From: CALJDF01 sp038121105
GTDB lineage: Bacteria; Pseudomonadota; Alphaproteobacteria; SHVP01
Length of the DNA: 64,000 bases
Reading direction: 5' to 3'
NCBI GenBank assembly: GCA_038121105.1
Contig: JAYONB010000005.1
Coordinates: 124,001 to 188,000, forward strand
Shown: in pieces, positions 34,729 through 44,097 of the stretch
Position numbering within the stretch: the first letter of the stretch is position 1
How the letters are laid out: each line of letters begins with the position of its first letter
Translations under genes and position numbers: made by a program
Notes under the pieces: generated by a model
Seen by the model: only the letters and a program-made list of their open reading frames with translations
The model's database searches: none
What the model was told of the DNA's origin: nothing

Positions 34729-36282
34729 ATGGCGAGTCAAGAACCCCAGCGAGATGATCTGACGCCAAACGAGACATCGCGGCGGCGATTGCATCTGCGC
34801 GAGGTCCGCACGGACCTCGCGGGCTACGATGGAATCGGCGTCGAAATGCGCGCCGCGAGAATTCGCGCAGGCACAGAACTGCCGGACATTGCGCAGAAAC
34901 TACGCATTAGTCAGCCGTATCTCGAAGCGATCGAGGAAGGCCGATTCGACGAACTACCCGGCCACGTTTACGTATTCGGTTTCCTCAAGACCTATGCACG
35001 GTTTTTAGAGCTCGACGAAGGCATCGTCATCGAACGATTCCGCGCCGAGACGAGCGGCCCGCAACAAGAGGCCACCCGATTGGCGTTCCCCTCGGCAATG
35101 GATCGTGGGCGTCTGCCGACTGGTCGGTTGCTGCTTGGCGGCCTACTCGTCGCGGTTTTGGCGTATGCCGGTTGGTTTGTGTTTACCAGCGACCAGCGCA
35201 GCACCGCGGACCGCGTCGCGGAGATACCAGAAAGACTTGCGGTCCCCGCGACTAACGAGGTCGATGCGACACCTCAGCCATCGCCGGTTGCCACATCTGA
35301 AGTCGAGCCAAACCAAGGCACCGATGCTGTTGTTGAGGCGCCGCCGCCGACCGTTGTCGAACGCGCTCCTGTTGGGCAGGACGCTGCCATTCCGACGGAT
35401 TCGACACCTGGACAGGCTGCGGTCCTGGTGCCCGATGAAGCACCGGTCGTCAGTGCGACCATTCCGCCGATTGCCGATGCGGCCGAGTCGGCTGATGTTG
35501 TGACACCCCCAAGCCAGGTGGTGGAAGCCGCGCAAACGACCGCCGACGCGGAAAGTTCGGTTGTGGTCGAGACGCCATCGCAGGAGGCTGCGCAACCGGC
35601 CTCTGTCGAGTCGCCAGCAACGCCGGTCGTGGCCCAAACGCCAACCGCAGGGACGAGTGGAGCAATACCCGAGCCCGCAAGCGCGACAAACGCACCAGTC
35701 GATCCTCAAATTACGCCCGAGCCACCCGCGCCGTCGGTTGTGGTTTCGAATCCGGTGGAAATCAGACAACTTGCCGATGCCTCGACCGCGCCTATCGATG
35801 CGGAAAACCAGGCATCGCGTGCGGCGCTGCTGGAAGCCGGGGGCGCTGGCGAACTGGCGCCATCGACCGATGAACCGGTCGAGGTTGCCACCCGATCCGA
35901 TCAGAGCGCACCGCCGCCCCTGGCGACAACGGCCGAAAACACCGATGTGGCGGCCACTGGGGAGTATGTGCCCCGTGTATTCGGCGCTGGAAACGAAGGT
36001 GCGCGTGTCGTTCTCGTCGCCGACGCCGAAAGTTGGGTGCAAGTTCGCACGACGTCAGGGGAACTCCTGCTGACCCGCGTTCTAAAGCAGGGGGATCGCT
36101 ACCTTGTCCCGAATCGATCAGACTTGGTCCTGATGACCGGAAACGTCGGTGCGCTTCAAGTACTTGTCGACGGCGATGCCATTCCGAAGCTTGGCCCGAT
36201 GGGCGTCATCGGGCGCAATATTCCGCTTGATGCCGACCGGCTGCAGGTTGGTCAGGTAACGGTCGATTTCGACGCCGAATAG
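34729..36282 (+). CDS. rodZ: RodZ-like cell-shape protein (HTH, membrane helix, DUF4115)
   Basis: The 517-residue protein has a cytoplasmic helix-turn-helix domain (about residues 35-110, with IGVEMRAARIRAGTELPDIA and the family HVYVFGFLKTYARFL), a single membrane helix (about residues 131-150, LLLGGLLVAVLAYAGWFVF), a long Pro/Ala/Thr/Val-rich periplasmic linker (about residues 155-405), and a C-terminal DUF4115 beta domain with ESWVQVRTTSGELLLTRVLKQGD. RodZ links MreB to the cell-wall elongation machinery. The linker is longer than in enterobacterial RodZ. ispG follows on the same strand after 82 bases, a pairing known elsewhere. Confidence 0.85.
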   Translation: MASQEPQRDDLTPNETSRRRLHLREVRTDLAGYDGIGVEMRAARIRAGTELPDIAQKLRISQPYLEAIEEGRFDELPGHVYVFGFLKTYARFLELDEGIVIERFRAETSGPQQEATRLAFPSAMDRGRLPTGRLLLGGLLVAVLAYAGWFVFTSDQRSTADRVAEIPERLAVPATNEVDATPQPSPVATSEVEPNQGTDAVVEAPPPTVVERAPVGQDAAIPTDSTPGQAAVLVPDEAPVVSATIPPIADAAESADVVTPPSQVVEAAQTTADAESSVVVETPSQEAAQPASVESPATPVVAQTPTAGTSGAIPEPASATNAPVDPQITPEPPAPSVVVSNPVEIRQLADASTAPIDAENQASRAALLEAGGAGELAPSTDEPVEVATRSDQSAPPPLATTAENTDVAATGEYVPRVFGAGNEGARVVLVADAESWVQVRTTSGELLLTRVLKQGDRYLVPNRSDLVLMTGNVGALQVLVDGDAIPKLGPMGVIGRNIPLDADRLQVGQVTVDFDAE

Positions 36283-36364
36283 CGCCCGCGCCGCACTTGA
36301 TTCGTGCGGGTGTCGAGAGGCATAGTCGCCTCAATTCGCCCCTCAACAAGCAGTCTTGACAGCC

Positions 36365-37489
36365 ATGAGCGTCAGACCATACCGCGACATCGTGCGTCGC
36401 GATTCCCGCCAGATCATGGTCGGCGACGTCCCGGTTGGGGGCGGTGCGCCGATCACCGTCCAGTCGATGACGAACACCAAGACCCATGACGTGGCGGGGA
36501 CCGTGACCCAGGTTCGGCAGCTCGAGGCTGCCGGGGCGGACATCGTTCGCATCTCCTGTCCCGACGAAGAGTCAACGAAGGCACTGTCGTCGATCGTGGG
36601 GCAAGTCAATGTCCCGATCGTTGCGGACATCCACTTCCACTACAGGCGGGGCATCGAGGCGGCGCGCGCGGGCGCATCGTGTTTACGAATCAATCCCGGG
36701 AATATCGGATCGCAAGCACGCGTCAAAGAGGTCGTCAGTGCGGCGCGCGATCACGGTTGCTCGATGCGGATCGGCGTCAACGCAGGATCGTTGGAACAGG
36801 AGCTCCTCGAGAAGTACGGAGAACCTTGTCCCGAAGCGATGGTCGAGAGCGCCCTGCGACATGCCCGAATGCTCGAAGATGAAGATTTTCGGGACTTCAA
36901 AATCAGCGTCAAAGCGTCCGATGTGTTCCTTGCAGTAGCGGCCTACCAACAATTGGCCGAGGCTTGCGACTATCCCTTGCACCTGGGGATTACCGAGGCT
37001 GGCGGACTGATGTCGGGTACGGTGAAGTCGTCTATCGGTTTGGGGATGCTTTTGTGGTCGGGAATCGGCGATACGATTCGCGTTTCTCTTTCGGCAGATC
37101 CGGTCGAGGAAGTGCGCGCAGGGTTCGAAATTCTCAAGTCGCTCAACCTCCGTCACCGCGGCGTGAATATCATTTCCTGCCCGTCGTGTGCGCGACAGGC
37201 CTTCCCCGTTATCAAGACCGTCGAAACGTTGGAGAAGCGTCTGGCGCATATCACCACGCCCATGACCCTATCGATCATTGGCTGTGTGGTGAACGGCCCG
37301 GGCGAAGCAAGGGAGACTGACATCGGTCTCACGGGTGGCGGCCGTGGCAACCACATGGTCTATGTGAGCGGCATCGCCGACCATAAGATTGACGACGACA
37401 AGATCGTTGATCACGTTGTTGAACTTGTTGAAGCGAGAGCACGAGAAATCGACTCTGGCGGTCCGGTGACCGCCGACGCTGCGCAATAG
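36365..37489 (+). CDS. ispG: 4-hydroxy-3-methylbut-2-enyl diphosphate synthase
   Basis: The 374-residue Fe-S enzyme makes HMBPP from MEcPP in the non-mevalonate isoprenoid pathway. It has VQSMTNTKTHDVAGTVTQV, ADIHFHYR, INPGNIG, the cluster ligands in ISCPSCARQAF (C-x2-C) and the Cys of IIGCVVNGPGEA, with the final Glu. The ATG at 36365 is preferred over an earlier TTG at 36356. The gap upstream holds a CCGCAC/GTGCGG inverted repeat at 36291-36309 without a T-run. hisS begins 14 bases after the stop. Confidence 0.96.
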   Translation: MSVRPYRDIVRRDSRQIMVGDVPVGGGAPITVQSMTNTKTHDVAGTVTQVRQLEAAGADIVRISCPDEESTKALSSIVGQVNVPIVADIHFHYRRGIEAARAGASCLRINPGNIGSQARVKEVVSAARDHGCSMRIGVNAGSLEQELLEKYGEPCPEAMVESALRHARMLEDEDFRDFKISVKASDVFLAVAAYQQLAEACDYPLHLGITEAGGLMSGTVKSSIGLGMLLWSGIGDTIRVSLSADPVEEVRAGFEILKSLNLRHRGVNIISCPSCARQAFPVIKTVETLEKRLAHITTPMTLSIIGCVVNGPGEARETDIGLTGGGRGNHMVYVSGIADHKIDDDKIVDHVVELVEARAREIDSGGPVTADAAQ

Positions 37490-37503
37490 ATCGGATCCGA
37501 CCC

Positions 37504-38748
37504 TTGGCTCTCCAACCCGTCCGCGGTACGCGAGACATCCTGCCCGAAGAAGGCGCCCGGATGCGGCATGTCTGCGCGACCTCTCGCGAAACCGCGCAAC
37601 GGTATGGCTACGAAGAAATCGCGACGCCGATCTTCGAGTTTACCGGCGTTTTCGATCGGACACTTGGTGAAGCCACCGACGTCGTCACGAAAGAGATGTA
37701 CACTTTTGACGACCGCAATGGAGATAGTCTGACCTTGCGTCCCGAGGGAACCGCGCCGGTGGCGCGGGCGGTCGTTTCGAATGGCCTCGCGCAACACGCT
37801 CCACTCAAATTTTACTACGAAGGGCCGATGTTCCGCCACGAGCGGCCGCAAAAGGGTCGTTACCGCCAACTCCATCAAGTTGGCGTTGAGCTTTTCGGTG
37901 TTCCGGGCCCACTTGGCGATGTCGAAGTCATCGCCCTGGGCGCGCATATCTTGCAGCGCCTCGGGCTAACCGAAAAAGTACGCCTTGAGATCAACTCGTT
38001 GGGTGACCCGGAAAGTCGCACCGCATATCGCGATGCCCTTGTCGCCCATCTGGACGGGCACCGCGACAATCTGTCGGCCGAGAGCAAGACACGCTTAGAG
38101 CGCAACCCGCTCCGGATTCTCGATTCGAAAAACGATGCCGACAAGTCGATCGTCGCTGCCGGCCCGCGTTACACGGACTATTTGAACGACACCTCCGCCA
38201 ATTTTTTCGATGAAGTCAAAGCGCGCCTCGATGATTTGGAGGTTGCCTATCAGGTCAACCCGAGGTTGGTTCGTGGGTTCGACTACTACTGTCACACCGC
38301 ATTCGAGTTCATTACCGACGAACTGGGCGCCCAGGGAACGGTCATGGCCGGCGGACGTTATGACGGATTGGTCCAAGCTCTTGGCGGTCCTACGTTGCCC
38401 GGTGTCGGATGGGCGGCCGGCGTCGAACGACTGTCTCTTCTGATGGCGGAGCCGCCCGCAACCCCACGCCCGATTGCGATGATCCCGGTGGGCGAGCCTG
38501 CTGCGGCCGTGGCACTCCGACTGACCCAAGAATTGCGCCACCTAGGGTTCACCGTTGATCTGGGTTTTGCCGGCAATCTTGGCCGTCGGATGAAGCGCGC
38601 AAACAAGGTCAATGCCCGGGCCGCCGTCATGATTGGCGATGACGAACTCGCCGCGGGAACCGCTACTGTGCGCGATCTCGATTCGGGGGAGCAGGCGACC
38701 GCTCAACTCGCTGACTTGGCGTTACAGCTTGAGAAATACAAAACGTGA
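37504..38748 (+). CDS. hisS: Histidyl-tRNA synthetase
   Basis: The 414-residue class II synthetase charges tRNA-His. It shows QPVRGTRDILPEEG, motif 2 region FYYEGPMFRHERPQKGRYRQLHQVGVE, the histidine-specific LVRGFDYYCHTAFEF, and GGRYDGLVQALGG, with the anticodon-binding domain in the last 90 residues. It starts at TTG 37504, because the family sequence begins there and no ATG is near. The stop overlaps the prfA GTG start (GTGA). Confidence 0.96.
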   Translation: MALQPVRGTRDILPEEGARMRHVCATSRETAQRYGYEEIATPIFEFTGVFDRTLGEATDVVTKEMYTFDDRNGDSLTLRPEGTAPVARAVVSNGLAQHAPLKFYYEGPMFRHERPQKGRYRQLHQVGVELFGVPGPLGDVEVIALGAHILQRLGLTEKVRLEINSLGDPESRTAYRDALVAHLDGHRDNLSAESKTRLERNPLRILDSKNDADKSIVAAGPRYTDYLNDTSANFFDEVKARLDDLEVAYQVNPRLVRGFDYYCHTAFEFITDELGAQGTVMAGGRYDGLVQALGGPTLPGVGWAAGVERLSLLMAEPPATPRPIAMIPVGEPAAAVALRLTQELRHLGFTVDLGFAGNLGRRMKRANKVNARAAVMIGDDELAAGTATVRDLDSGEQATAQLADLALQLEKYKT

Positions 38749-39830
38749 TTTCTGACGATCAAGTCGAACAACTCCTCGGCAAGTATGCCGAGTTGGAGAA
38801 AGCTCTTTCGGCGGGCCATGGCCAGGAAGGCGATTTTGTGCGCCTGTCAAAAGAATACGCTGACATGGGCCCCATCGTTGAGGTGGCCCAGCAACTCAAG
38901 TCCTTGCGCGGCGAAGTCGCCGGTCTAGAGGAGATCCTCGCCGATTCTGATGTCGACAAGGAGATGCGTGCGATCGCGACCGAGGAACTCAAAGAGCACA
39001 CCGAAGCGATCCCCAAGATCGAACAGAAGCTCCAGGTCTTGTTGTTGCCCAAAGACGAGGCTGACGCGCGCAACGCGATCCTCGAAGTGCGCGCCGGCAC
39101 TGGAGGTGACGAAGCGGCCATTTTTGCGGCCGACCTGATGAGAATGTACCAGCGCTATGCCGAGGCGCGGGGGTGGAAGTTCGAGGTTATGTCGGTGTCC
39201 GAGAACGATGTCGGCGGATACAAAGACGCCTCCGCAACGATCGCAGGGCGGGGCGTGTTCGAACGGATGAAATTCGAATCCGGGGTGCACCGCGTGCAAC
39301 GTGTGCCAGTCACGGAATCGAGCGGCCGGATCCACACCTCGACCGCCACTGTCGCTGTTCTTCCCGAAGCTGAAGAGGTTGATGTCGAAATCGACGAGAA
39401 AGATATCCGCGTCGATGTCTACCGGGCCTCCGGACCCGGTGGCCAGTCCGTGAACACGACCGATAGCGCCGTCCGCATTACCCATTTGCCGACGGGGATC
39501 GTCGTGACGCAGCAGGACGAAAAGTCGCAACACAAGAACCGCGCTAAGGCGATGAAGATCTTACGGGCGCGTCTGTACGAAGCGGAACGTATGGCGCGGG
39601 ACTCTGAACGCGCCGAAGCGCGTCGCAGCCAAATCGGTAGTGGGGATCGGTCGGAACGCATACGAACCTACAATTTTCCGCAGAATCGTGTGACAGATCA
39701 CCGCATCAATCTGACGCTGCACAAGCTGGATCGGCTCATTCTCGGCGAAGGCCTTGACGAAATGATCGACGCATTGGCGTCGGAAGATCAATCCGCGCGT
39801 CTCGCCGCATTAGAAAGCGGTAGCACTTAG
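38745..39830 (+). CDS. prfA: Peptide chain release factor 1
   Basis: The 361-residue factor ends translation at UAA and UAG. The GGQ motif is in RASGPGGQSVNTTDSAVRI (about residue 230), and the tripeptide anticodon region lies in HRVQRVPVTESSGRIHTST. It starts at GTG 38745, overlapping hisS by 4 bases. prmC, which methylates the GGQ glutamine, follows 2 bases after the stop, the classic pairing. Confidence 0.97.
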   Translation: MISDDQVEQLLGKYAELEKALSAGHGQEGDFVRLSKEYADMGPIVEVAQQLKSLRGEVAGLEEILADSDVDKEMRAIATEELKEHTEAIPKIEQKLQVLLLPKDEADARNAILEVRAGTGGDEAAIFAADLMRMYQRYAEARGWKFEVMSVSENDVGGYKDASATIAGRGVFERMKFESGVHRVQRVPVTESSGRIHTSTATVAVLPEAEEVDVEIDEKDIRVDVYRASGPGGQSVNTTDSAVRITHLPTGIVVTQQDEKSQHKNRAKAMKILRARLYEAERMARDSERAEARRSQIGSGDRSERIRTYNFPQNRVTDHRINLTLHKLDRLILGEGLDEMIDALASEDQSARLAALESGST

Positions 39831-39832
39831 TA

Positions 39833-40684
39833 GTGTTGGCGTTTGACGACCTGGTTCAAAAGGCCAGCAGCACCCTCGCGGCGCAGAAAATCGCGAATCC
39901 GCGCCGCGACGCCAACTTGCTGCTCCGACTTGCGGCGAACCTTTCGCCCGAACAGGCCATGATGGCGCCCTCGCGAGAAATCGACCGTGAGACGGCACGT
40001 CTCTTCGACGCCTTTGTGGCGCGGCGAGCGCGTGGGGAGCCGGTCTCGAGAATTCGTGGGATACGCGAATTCTGGAGCCTTGAGTTCGAAATCAACGCCG
40101 CGACGCTGGATCCGCGCGCAGACAGCGAAGTGCTCGTCGCAGCGGTCGTCGAGACATTGGCCAGACGCGGCATACCCGCGCCTCGGATTCTGGACCTCGG
40201 CACGGGAAGCGGCTGTCTCTTGATATCGTTGCTTTCGGAATTTCCCAGGGCCGTCGGGGTCGGCGTCGATTTGGATCCCCAAGCGACCGCCACGGCAATG
40301 CACAACGCAAGAAGGAATGGCGTCGACCGTCGCGCCAGTTTTGTCGTGTCCAATTGGCATACGGCGATCGACTCGCAGTTCGATGTTATAGTGTCCAATC
40401 CCCCTTACATCTCAACGGAAAGAATTCCCTCCCTCGAAGCCGAAGTGCGCCGTTACGACCCGCATCTTGCGCTCGACGGGGGGCGTGATGGTTTGTCTTG
40501 TTACCGTATGATCGGAAGCGCAATGCCGGGGCTTTTAGCCGAAGGTGGATTGGCGGTGTTCGAAGTGGGCTTGGGCCAGTCTCGTTCGGTCGCAGCAATC
40601 TTGACCAATGCTGGTCTGAGCGGGATCGAAATTCGGCCCGATCTAGCCGGAATCCCACGCTGTGTCCTGGCCGAGAGGGTCTGA
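39833..40684 (+). CDS. prmC: Release factor glutamine methyltransferase
   Basis: The 283-residue SAM-dependent enzyme methylates the GGQ glutamine of release factors. It has the RARGEPVSRIRGIREFWSLEF N-terminal domain stretch, RILDLGTGSGCLLISLLSEFP (motif I), and the catalytic NPPY motif in VSNPPYIS. It starts at GTG 39833, directly after prfA, and the two are co-translated. The gap after it (190 bases) holds the inverted repeat at 40810-40829 and no gene. Confidence 0.96.
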   Translation: MLAFDDLVQKASSTLAAQKIANPRRDANLLLRLAANLSPEQAMMAPSREIDRETARLFDAFVARRARGEPVSRIRGIREFWSLEFEINAATLDPRADSEVLVAAVVETLARRGIPAPRILDLGTGSGCLLISLLSEFPRAVGVGVDLDPQATATAMHNARRNGVDRRASFVVSNWHTAIDSQFDVIVSNPPYISTERIPSLEAEVRRYDPHLALDGGRDGLSCYRMIGSAMPGLLAEGGLAVFEVGLGQSRSVAAILTNAGLSGIEIRPDLAGIPRCVLAERV

Positions 40685-40809
40685 ACTCAGAGAAAAAAAG
40701 GGTTGGATTAGGGGGGCTGGCGGACTAGGTTCGTTGCTGGACGACGCGATGAACGGACCCATAGGTCGGGTCGACGTTGCCCCAGCGCAAACAAGCACCG
40801 ATAGGGTTT

Positions 40810-40829
40810 GGCGGATCGTCTAATCCGCC
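40810..40829. promoter_or_regulatory. Inverted repeat before the DUF4167 gene
   Basis: GGCGGAT (40810-40816) and ATCCGCC (40823-40829) are perfect 7-bp arms around CGTCTA, 45 bases before the DUF4167 start. No T-run follows, so a simple terminator for prmC is unlikely. An operator or leader hairpin is possible. Confidence 0.35.
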
Positions 40830-40874
40830 CACGGCTGGGTAGCGCAAGCAGAAACAACAACGAGTAATGTAGCT

Positions 40875-41402
40875 ATGAGACAAGGATCCGGTTCGAGGCG
40901 TTCGCGTGGGCGCTCTAACGGCAAGCGCTCGTTTGGTCAGGGACCCAATCGCAGCTTCGAAAGCAACGGCCCTGGCGTAAAGCTGCGGGGCACAGCGGCA
41001 CAGGTGTTTGAGAAATACCTCGCTCTGGCGCGCGACGCTTCGTCGAGCGGCGATCGGATCGCGTCCGAAAATTTCTACCAGCACGCCGAGCACTACTATC
41101 GTTTGCACAGCGCATTCAACGCGGAGCGCAAGCTCAAGACGGAGAACGAGCGCGCCGAGGAAGAAGACCGTCAAGAGGAGGGGGCGACCGGCGACTTCGA
41201 CGGGGCCACCCAGGAAGCAGATAGCGCGGATAAACCAGAGAAAGCCGAGAAACCTGAGAAGGTCGAAAAACCGAAGAAGGCCGAAGCCTCAGACAGCGAT
41301 GCGTCGTCCGAGGATGATGAAGAGGCGACCGCACCACCGCCCAAACCGCGTCGGCGTCGCCGGGCCGCACCCAAGGATACCGAAGCAGAAACTTCGGCCT
41401 AA
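40875..41402 (+). CDS. DUF4167 domain protein
   Basis: The 175-residue protein matches DUF4167: a Gly/Arg/Ser-rich basic N-terminus (about residues 1-35), then the conserved LRGTAAQVFEKYLALARDA, GDRIASENFYQHAEHYYRL core (about residues 38-76). The C-terminal half is low-complexity: acidic, then Lys/Pro/Glu-rich with an EKPEKVEKPKKAE stretch, ending in basic PRRRRRAAPK. The arginine/glycine-rich ends suggest RNA binding, but the function is not known. It is alphaproteobacteria-specific and follows prmC in many relatives. Confidence 0.9.
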   Translation: MRQGSGSRRSRGRSNGKRSFGQGPNRSFESNGPGVKLRGTAAQVFEKYLALARDASSSGDRIASENFYQHAEHYYRLHSAFNAERKLKTENERAEEEDRQEEGATGDFDGATQEADSADKPEKAEKPEKVEKPKKAEASDSDASSEDDEEATAPPPKPRRRRRAAPKDTEAETSA

Positions 41403-41417
41403 TAGCGCCCGACCCCC

Positions 41418-41445
41418 TTGTGTTGCCGTGTTGCAACACTATCTA
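41418..41445 (+). promoter_or_regulatory. Candidate heat-shock (RpoH-type) promoter of clpB with overlapping palindrome
   Basis: CTTGTG at 41418-41423 and CTATCT at 41440-41445, separated by 16 bases, resemble the alphaproteobacterial RpoH pattern (CTTG...CTATAT-like). The perfect palindrome GTGTTGCAACAC lies at 41429-41440, inside the spacer, and GTGTTGC is repeated at 41421-41427. The clpB ATG is 64 bases downstream. Heat-shock control is expected for clpB; the palindrome may bind a second regulator. Confidence 0.45.
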
Positions 41446-41508
41446 CTAGGCGATTTGTCGTTCTCGGGGCGTGACCTCGGGAACAGTTGCATTGTCCAGT
41501 AGGTCGCC

Positions 41509-44097
41509 ATGGATTTCGAGAAATACACCGATCGTTCTAAAGGCTTCATTCAGGCCGCGCAGACCCTCGCCTTGGGTCGGAACCACCAGCGCTTCACCCC
41601 TGAGCATTTGCTCTCCGTCCTGATCGAGGACAAGGAAGGCCTGGCGGCAAACCTGATCGCTGCCGCAGGAGGGCGCCCGGAAGACGTGCGATCCGGAACG
41701 GACGCCGCCCTATCGAAAATCCCCAGCGTTGAAGGCAGTGGTGCCGGGCAGGTCTATCTGGCCCCTGAAATGGCGCGCCTCTTTGAATCCGCTCAAGAAA
41801 TCGCGGAAAAGGCTGGCGACCGCTTCGTCACGGCCGAGCGCCTCCTACTAGCGCTCACGATGGCGAAGGAAACCCCCGCCGCCGCGATTTTGGAGAGCGC
41901 CGGGGTTACCCCGCAGGGACTCAACGCGGCCATCAATGACGTGCGTAAGGGCCGGACCGCGGACAGTGCAGGTGCCGAGGGCCAATACGACGCCCTCAAG
42001 AGGTACGCCCGCGACCTCACTGAAGTGGCGGCGGCAGGGAAACTCGACCCCGTCATCGGGCGCGATGAAGAAATTCGCCGCACGATCCAGGTCCTTTCCC
42101 GCCGCACCAAGAATAACCCCGTCCTCATTGGAGAACCGGGCGTCGGTAAGACGGCGATCGTCGAAGGCCTTGCACTGCGGATCGTCAACGGCGACGTGCC
42201 GGAGTCGCTTAAGAACCGGCGTTTGATGGCGCTCGATTTGGGCGCCATGGTGGCTGGCGCAAAATATCGCGGCGAATTCGAAGAGCGCCTTAAGGCGGTG
42301 TTGAACGAGGTTGCCGCTGCGGCCGGCGAGATCATCATGTTCATCGACGAGATGCATACGCTGGTCGGCGCCGGTGCGGCCGAGGGTGCTATGGATGCGT
42401 CCAATCTTCTCAAACCGGCGCTCGCGCGGGGCGAACTTCATTGCGTTGGCGCCACGACCCTCGACGAATACCGCAAACATGTCGAAAAGGACGCGGCATT
42501 GGCGCGCCGGTTCCAATCGGTCTTCGTCAGTGAGCCCACGGTCGAAGACACGGTGTCCATCCTGCGGGGTCTGAAAGAAAAATACGAGCTCCACCACGGC
42601 GTTCGGATCACCGACAATGCGATTGTCGCCGCGGCGACAATGTCCAATCGCTACATCAGCGACCGCTTCTTGCCCGATAAAGCGATCGATTTGATCGATG
42701 AAGCGGCCAGTCGTTTGCGTATGGAAGTGGATTCCAAGCCCGAAGAACTCGACGAGCTCGATCGTCGCGTGATCCAGCTCAAGATCGAACGCGAGGCGTT
42801 AAAGAAAGAAACCGATCAAGCGTCCAAGGATCGCCTCGAGGCGTTGGAAAAGGAACTCGGCGACCTTGAAGAAAAAGCCAACGAACTCACCACGCGCTGG
42901 GAAGCCGAAAAGGACCATCTTGCGGGTGCCCAGAAGCTGAAAGAAGAGCTCGAAGCTGCGCGGAACGCATTGGAAATTGCGCAACGCGAAGGCGATCTGG
43001 CCCGCGCCGGTGAATTGACCTACGGCGTCATTCCGGACCTTGAGCAGCGCATCGGCCAAGCCGAGGGTGATCAAAGCGGCGCCATGCTCGATGAAGAAGT
43101 TCGCGAGGAACACGTGGCGGCCGTGGTCTCGCGTTGGACCGGGATTCCCGTCGACAAGATGCTGACCGGCGAGCGTGAAAAACTCCTCGGTATGGAGCAG
43201 GCCCTAGGTGCTCGGGTCATCGGCCAAGATCGTGCGATCGACGTCGTGTCGAACGCGGTCCGTCGCGCCCGTGCGGGGCTCCAAGACCCCAACCGCCCGA
43301 TCGGGTCGTTCCTGTTCCTAGGCCCTACCGGTGTCGGCAAGACCGAATTGACCAAGTCGCTTGCCGCGTTTCTTTTCGACGACGAGACGGCAATGGTTCG
43401 CCTCGACATGTCCGAGTACATGGAGAAGCACTCCGTCGCCCGTTTGATCGGCGCGCCGCCGGGCTACGTCGGCTACGAGGAGGGCGGAGCCCTCACCGAA
43501 GCGGTGCGCCGCCGGCCCTATCAGGTCGTGCTGTTCGACGAAATCGAGAAGGCCCACGGCGACGTCTTCAACGTGTTGCTGCAGGTTTTGGACGACGGTC
43601 GGCTGACGGATGGTCAGGGCCGGACCGTCGATTTCGCCAATACCTTGATCATCCAGACGTCCAACCTCGGGTCTGAGCACTTGGCGGCATTGCCCGAAGG
43701 CGCGGACACTGCAGATGCCGAGACCGACGTGATGGAGGTCGTCCGCTCGGCCTTTCGTCCCGAGTTTCTAAACCGCCTCGACGATATCGTTCTGTTCCGC
43801 CGTTTGGACCGCAACCATATGGATGCCATTGTCGATATCCAGGTCCGTCGCCTTGCGGCGCTTCTGGCCGATCGAAAGATCAGGGTCGAATTGGATGAAA
43901 GTGCCCGTACCTGGTTGGCTGACGCCGGTTATGACCCGGTCTACGGCGCGCGTCCGTTACGGCGGGTCATGCAGCGCGATCTCCAGAACGAACTGGCGAA
44001 TCTCATCTTGAAAGGCGATGTCAGCGAGGGCGATACCGTCGCGGTGTCTGCGGGTGGCGACGGGCTTGAGTTGCGCCCGCAACCGAACGGGGACTAG
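41509..44097 (+). CDS. clpB: ATP-dependent disaggregase ClpB
   Basis: The 862-residue Hsp100 protein rescues proteins from aggregates with DnaK. It has the N-terminal Clp repeat domain (about residues 1-145), the first AAA+ module with Walker A GEPGVGKT, the coiled-coil middle domain (about residues 410-525, Lys/Glu-rich), and the second AAA+ module with Walker A GPTGVGKT and Walker B VLFDEIEKAH. Length is standard and both ATPase sites are intact. No ClpP-binding loop is expected. The stop overlaps that of the convergent M23 gene by 4 bases. Confidence 0.98.
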   Translation: MDFEKYTDRSKGFIQAAQTLALGRNHQRFTPEHLLSVLIEDKEGLAANLIAAAGGRPEDVRSGTDAALSKIPSVEGSGAGQVYLAPEMARLFESAQEIAEKAGDRFVTAERLLLALTMAKETPAAAILESAGVTPQGLNAAINDVRKGRTADSAGAEGQYDALKRYARDLTEVAAAGKLDPVIGRDEEIRRTIQVLSRRTKNNPVLIGEPGVGKTAIVEGLALRIVNGDVPESLKNRRLMALDLGAMVAGAKYRGEFEERLKAVLNEVAAAAGEIIMFIDEMHTLVGAGAAEGAMDASNLLKPALARGELHCVGATTLDEYRKHVEKDAALARRFQSVFVSEPTVEDTVSILRGLKEKYELHHGVRITDNAIVAAATMSNRYISDRFLPDKAIDLIDEAASRLRMEVDSKPEELDELDRRVIQLKIEREALKKETDQASKDRLEALEKELGDLEEKANELTTRWEAEKDHLAGAQKLKEELEAARNALEIAQREGDLARAGELTYGVIPDLEQRIGQAEGDQSGAMLDEEVREEHVAAVVSRWTGIPVDKMLTGEREKLLGMEQALGARVIGQDRAIDVVSNAVRRARAGLQDPNRPIGSFLFLGPTGVGKTELTKSLAAFLFDDETAMVRLDMSEYMEKHSVARLIGAPPGYVGYEEGGALTEAVRRRPYQVVLFDEIEKAHGDVFNVLLQVLDDGRLTDGQGRTVDFANTLIIQTSNLGSEHLAALPEGADTADAETDVMEVVRSAFRPEFLNRLDDIVLFRRLDRNHMDAIVDIQVRRLAALLADRKIRVELDESARTWLADAGYDPVYGARPLRRVMQRDLQNELANLILKGDVSEGDTVAVSAGGDGLELRPQPNGD

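Noticed and set aside
34566..34757. Possible small gene between ptsP and rodZ
   Set aside because: The 63-residue frame has no ribosome-binding site or domain, and it overlaps the rodZ start; the composition looks non-coding.
36291..36309. CCGCAC/GTGCGG hairpin as the rodZ terminator
   Set aside because: No T-run follows, and the downstream ispG is on the same strand and probably co-transcribed.
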